Part shown: positions 7,058-9,148 of the stretch, in pieces
Numbering within the stretch: the stretch's first letter is position 1
Layout: each line of letters begins with the position of its first letter
NCBI GenBank assembly: GCA_030531135.1
Contig: JAUNOJ010000062.1
Coordinates: 1-9,148 of the forward strand
DNA: 9,148 nucleotides
DNA from: Sutterellaceae bacterium
GTDB taxonomy: Bacteria > Pseudomonadota > Gammaproteobacteria > Burkholderiales > Burkholderiaceae_F
Direction of reading: 5' to 3'
Translations under genes and position numbers: made by a program
The notes under the pieces: model-generated
The model's input: only the letters and a program-made list of their open reading frames with translations
Told to the model about the DNA's origin: nothing
The model's database searches: none

Positions 7058-8359
7058 ATGAATGTCACCGGTCAAGTTATTTCGTTAATTCTTCTGATCA
7101 TCATCGGCGGCTTCTTTTCCTTTGCGGAAATCAGCCTTGCCGCCGCCAGCAAAATTCGCTTAAGCGCCATGGCCGAGCAAGGCAACGCCGGCGCACAACG
7201 CGCACTTCGCGTCAAAGACAATCCCGGACGTTACTTCTCTCTAATTCAAATCGGCAACAATATGGTGGCCATCTTGGGCGGTATCGTAGGCGAGTCGGTT
7301 TTTTCGCCCTACTTTGCTTGGGCCTACTCCTTTGTTTTAAGCCCGCAAGCCTCGGCCACCGCCGGCTTTATCACCTCGTTTTTGTTGATCACGTTGGCTT
7401 TCGTGATTTTTGCCGATCTTTTCCCCAAACGTCTTTCGATGAATCACGCCGAAAAGAACGCTGCGTTTTGTACGGCCCCCATGGCCTTTTTGGGCAAACT
7501 CCTCTCTCCTTTCGTTTGGGGACTTGAAATCATCACCAATACGCTTTTGAGAGTTTTGGGCGTACCTTTAAAGCCTCATAGCAAAATCACGTCCGACGAC
7601 ATCTTGGCCACGGTAGTGGCCGGAGCCGATGCCGGCGTCATCGCCCCGGGAGAACAGGCTCTCATTGAAAACGTCTTCAATCTCGATCATCGCCCCGTTT
7701 CAACGGCCATGACCGCGCGCGAATCCGTCATTTACCTCACGCTCGAGGACTCCGACAAAGATATCCGTCGCAAAATCGACGGAACGCCTCACAGCAATTT
7801 TTTGGTGTGCGACGGCGACATCGACCATGTCGTTGGTTTTATTTCCAGCAAAGACATCGTGCACCGTCTTTTGGAAGGCAAACCCCTGACGGCTTGCGCC
7901 CAAGAGCAGCTCAATCCGGCGCAATTCGTTCCCGACACTTTGACGCTTTCGGAAATTTTGGACATTTTCCAACGTACGCGCACGGACTTTGCCGTCGTTT
8001 TAAACGAATATGCACTTGTCGTCGGTATCGTGACCTTAAATGACGTGATGAGCACCGTCATGGGCGAATTGGTTTTGACGCCGGAGGAGTCGCAAATCGT
8101 TCAACGCGATGAAACGAGTTGGCTCGTCGACGGCTCCACCCCCGTAATCGACCTCATTAACACTTTGGATATCGACGAATTGCCGGGCTCCAAAAACTAC
8201 GAGACCGTTGCCGGTTTCATGATGTACATGTTGCGCAAAATTCCCAAGCGTACCGACTCCATTGCTTGCGCCGGTTATGTCTTTGAAGTCATCGATGTCG
8301 ATGCCAACAAAGTCGACCAAGTATTGGTCACAATGAAAGCAAAAATTGAAAAAAGTTAA
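7058..8359 (+). CDS. paeA: CNNM/CBS-domain membrane protein PaeA (YtfL), putative polyamine exporter
   Basis: This is a 433-residue inner-membrane protein of the CorC/HlyC superfamily, close to enterobacterial YtfL along its whole length. YtfL, renamed PaeA, protects Salmonella and E. coli from cadaverine and putrescine, probably by export; the same role here is inferred from homology. Order: CNNM/DUF21 membrane domain (about 1-180) with FFSFAEISLAAASKIRL, QIGNNMVAILGGIVG (64-78) and FADLFPKR (118-125); a CBS pair (about 210-335) with HSNFLVCDGDIDHVVGF and FAVVLNEYALVVGIVTLNDV (311-330); and a C-terminal CorC_HlyC domain (about 350-425) with SWLVDGSTP and YETVAGFMMYMLRKIPKRTD (381-400). The ATG at 7058 aligns with the family N-terminus; its Shine-Dalgarno is weak (CGGA, 7 bases upstream). 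It is transcribed alone, divergently from aapJ. Confidence 0.95.
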   Translation: MNVTGQVISLILLIIIGGFFSFAEISLAAASKIRLSAMAEQGNAGAQRALRVKDNPGRYFSLIQIGNNMVAILGGIVGESVFSPYFAWAYSFVLSPQASATAGFITSFLLITLAFVIFADLFPKRLSMNHAEKNAAFCTAPMAFLGKLLSPFVWGLEIITNTLLRVLGVPLKPHSKITSDDILATVVAGADAGVIAPGEQALIENVFNLDHRPVSTAMTARESVIYLTLEDSDKDIRRKIDGTPHSNFLVCDGDIDHVVGFISSKDIVHRLLEGKPLTACAQEQLNPAQFVPDTLTLSEILDIFQRTRTDFAVVLNEYALVVGIVTLNDVMSTVMGELVLTPEESQIVQRDETSWLVDGSTPVIDLINTLDIDELPGSKNYETVAGFMMYMLRKIPKRTDSIACAGYVFEVIDVDANKVDQVLVTMKAKIEKS

Positions 8360-8374
8360 TCAAAGTGTTACAAA
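8346..8374 (+). promoter_or_regulatory. Candidate promoter overlapping the 3' end of paeA
   Basis: TTGAAA (8346-8351; five of six matches to the -35 consensus) is followed, after exactly 17 bases, by TACAAA (8369-8374; four of six matches to TATAAT). A start site about 6-7 bases after this would be near 8380-8381, the first base of the GTATTCC stem of the next feature. The agreement in position is suggestive; the region is A-rich, so chance matches are possible. Confidence 0.4.
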
Positions 8375-8379
8375 ACCGA

Positions 8380-8518
8380 GTATTCCGATGAGCTCGTAAG
8401 GAATACGAAAGATTTGAAGCGTACCTTTCGTCTTAAGAACAGTCAGTTGATTGTTGTTGTTCATCAGATCTCAAAAAATCGATTGCGCACTGCCGTTTGA
8501 CGGCGGTGCGCTTTTTTT
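8380..8518 (+). ncRNA. Candidate small RNA (or structured 3' UTR of paeA)
   Basis: This 139-base segment has the layout of a small RNA. A hairpin at the 5' end (GTATTCC 8380-8386 with GGAATAC 8400-8406, 13-base loop) is followed by a second potential stem sharing one base with it (CGAAAG 8406-8411 with CTTTCG 8425-8430). A single-stranded, U/G-rich linker comes next (TTGATTGTTGTTGTTC, 8447-8462), and a strong terminator with seven Ts ends it. A promoter-like sequence places its start at the first hairpin. No good ORF lies inside. It matches no RNA family I recognise (not 6S, 4.5S, tmRNA or RNase P). The alternative is an unusually long paeA 3' UTR, which could itself be processed into an sRNA. 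Confidence 0.35.
8485..8518 (+). terminator. Strong intrinsic terminator after paeA, possibly bidirectional
   Basis: GCGCACTGCCG (8485-8495) pairs with CGGCGGTGCGC (8501-8511): an 11-bp GC-rich stem with one T-G wobble and a 5-base loop. Seven Ts follow (8512-8518). It lies 126 bases after the paeA stop. On the minus strand the same stem is followed, after 6 bases, by TTTTTT, so it may also stop transcripts arriving from topB. Confidence 0.9.
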
Positions 8519-8617
8519 CCATACCAGTTCAGTTCAAGTTCATTTCGGCGGTGCCGAAAAAATATCCGCCCGAGCAAAGCTCAAGGCGGATACGCATCGC
8601 ATCGAATTTTTCGAGAC

Positions 8618-9148
8618 TTATTTTTTCGCCGTCACGGTCTTTCTAGCCGTCGTTTTGCGAACCGTCTTCGTTTCTCCTGCCTGATCGGCCGAAGCCGCCG
8701 GCGCTCTTTCCTGGAACTCGAAACCGACTTTGCCTGTTTTTTTATTCAACACCAGATAAGCCTTGAACTTGCGGTGGGTTCGATTGGAAACAAAGTTTTC
8801 CAACAAATCGGTCTTACCTTCGTCCAGCAACTTTTGGAACTGTTCGACGCTGATTTCCTGCTGCAAAATGGTTTTGCCGCTTCTGAAGTCGCACGTGCGC
8901 GTGCCCTGCGTGTGTTCGCAGAAGTAAGAACTTCCCATCAACACCTTGCCGCCGCACTTAGGACACTTGCCGACCACGGGCAATGCCGACAGATCCTGCG
9001 TATCGTCGTCAGCCCTGTCGTCCTCGCCGAAATCGAACTCGAGACGATATTCGTCATTGAGTTTGAGCTCTGCCGCAAAGGGGCGACCGAGCTTGCTGAT
9101 AAAGCCGCTCAACGGTCCGATTCTGCCCTTGGTTAAAAGCTCTTCGAC
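8618..9148 (-). CDS. topB: DNA topoisomerase III, C-terminal part (runs off right edge)
   Basis: The C-terminal 176 residues of a type IA topoisomerase lie here; the start is beyond the right edge. The frame is open to the window end, and the visible protein begins VEELLTKGRIGPLSGFISK. The segment GPLSGFISKLGRPFAAELKL is typical of TopB downstream of its catalytic core. A zinc-ribbon-like segment follows: CPKCGG, then an FCEHTQGTRTCDFRSGK stretch with two more cysteines. The C-terminal domain has TDLLENFVSNRTHRKFKAYL and GKVGFEFQER, as in TopB. The last 20 residues form a Thr/Lys/Arg-rich tail ending TAKK, likely for non-specific DNA binding. The active-site tyrosine is not in the window. TopB relaxes and decatenates DNA through single-strand passage. 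It converges on paeA, with a terminator between them. Confidence 0.88.
   Translation of the reverse strand, partial: VEELLTKGRIGPLSGFISKLGRPFAAELKLNDEYRLEFDFGEDDRADDDTQDLSALPVVGKCPKCGGKVLMGSSYFCEHTQGTRTCDFRSGKTILQQEISVEQFQKLLDEGKTDLLENFVSNRTHRKFKAYLVLNKKTGKVGFEFQERAPAASADQAGETKTVRKTTARKTVTAKK

Noticed and set aside
6830..7075. An 81-codon minus-strand frame in the aapJ-paeA region
   Set aside because: It would start with TTG inside paeA, has no ribosome-binding site, runs through the paeA -10 box, and shows no family resemblance.
8451..8684. A 77-codon plus-strand frame after paeA
   Set aside because: It runs straight through the strong terminator at 8485-8518 and ends antisense to topB. 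The translation has no recognisable pattern.
1..9148. Search for CRISPR arrays, IS elements, tRNA/rRNA, phage genes or defence clusters
   Set aside because: No spaced direct repeats, terminal inverted repeats, transposase or integrase motifs, cloverleaf structures or defence-type domains were seen on either strand.

Overview
The window looks like ordinary chromosomal DNA of a Gram-negative proteobacterium. GC content is near 50%. It carries a PaeA/YtfL-type CNNM-CBS protein, a Tex protein, an Aap/Bzt-type amino-acid transporter with a cleavable Sec signal on its binding protein, and the tail of a type IA topoisomerase III. The protein set and moderate GC would suit a betaproteobacterium such as a member of the Sutterellaceae. 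That placement is inference; no rRNA or marker gene is present.

Layout, left to right. (1) The first 34 codons of an unidentified minus-strand gene run off the left edge. (2) Two minus-strand genes, a DUF1857/AtaL-like SRPBCC protein followed by tex, form a probable pair that ends in a weak terminator. (3) A minus-strand operon holds three parts of a general L-amino-acid ABC importer: binding protein AapJ, then permeases AapQ and AapM. It ends in a hairpin terminator. No ATPase gene lies with it. (4) A 360-base divergent intergenic region contains a near-consensus -10 for the rightward gene and a doubtful 46-codon ORF. (5) Plus-strand paeA (ytfL) encodes a complete CNNM, CBS-pair and CorC_HlyC membrane protein. 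(6) A structured stretch downstream of paeA ends in a strong intrinsic terminator, and a promoter-like sequence overlaps the end of paeA, so this may be a small RNA gene. (7) The 3' end of topB, on the minus strand, converges on that terminator and runs off the right edge.

The transporter genes act together. AapJ captures amino acids in the periplasm and AapQ/AapM form the membrane channel. The ATPase must be encoded elsewhere. AapQ uses a TTG start with a good ribosome-binding site, and the gap between aapJ and aapQ carries a stem-loop and a perfect TATAAT, which points to unequal expression of binding protein and permeases. PaeA handles polyamines in enterobacteria. Tex and TopB are RNA/DNA housekeeping proteins. 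I see no mobile element, CRISPR array, tRNA or rRNA, and no convincing new multi-gene system. The best leads are the candidate sRNA and the missing ATPase.
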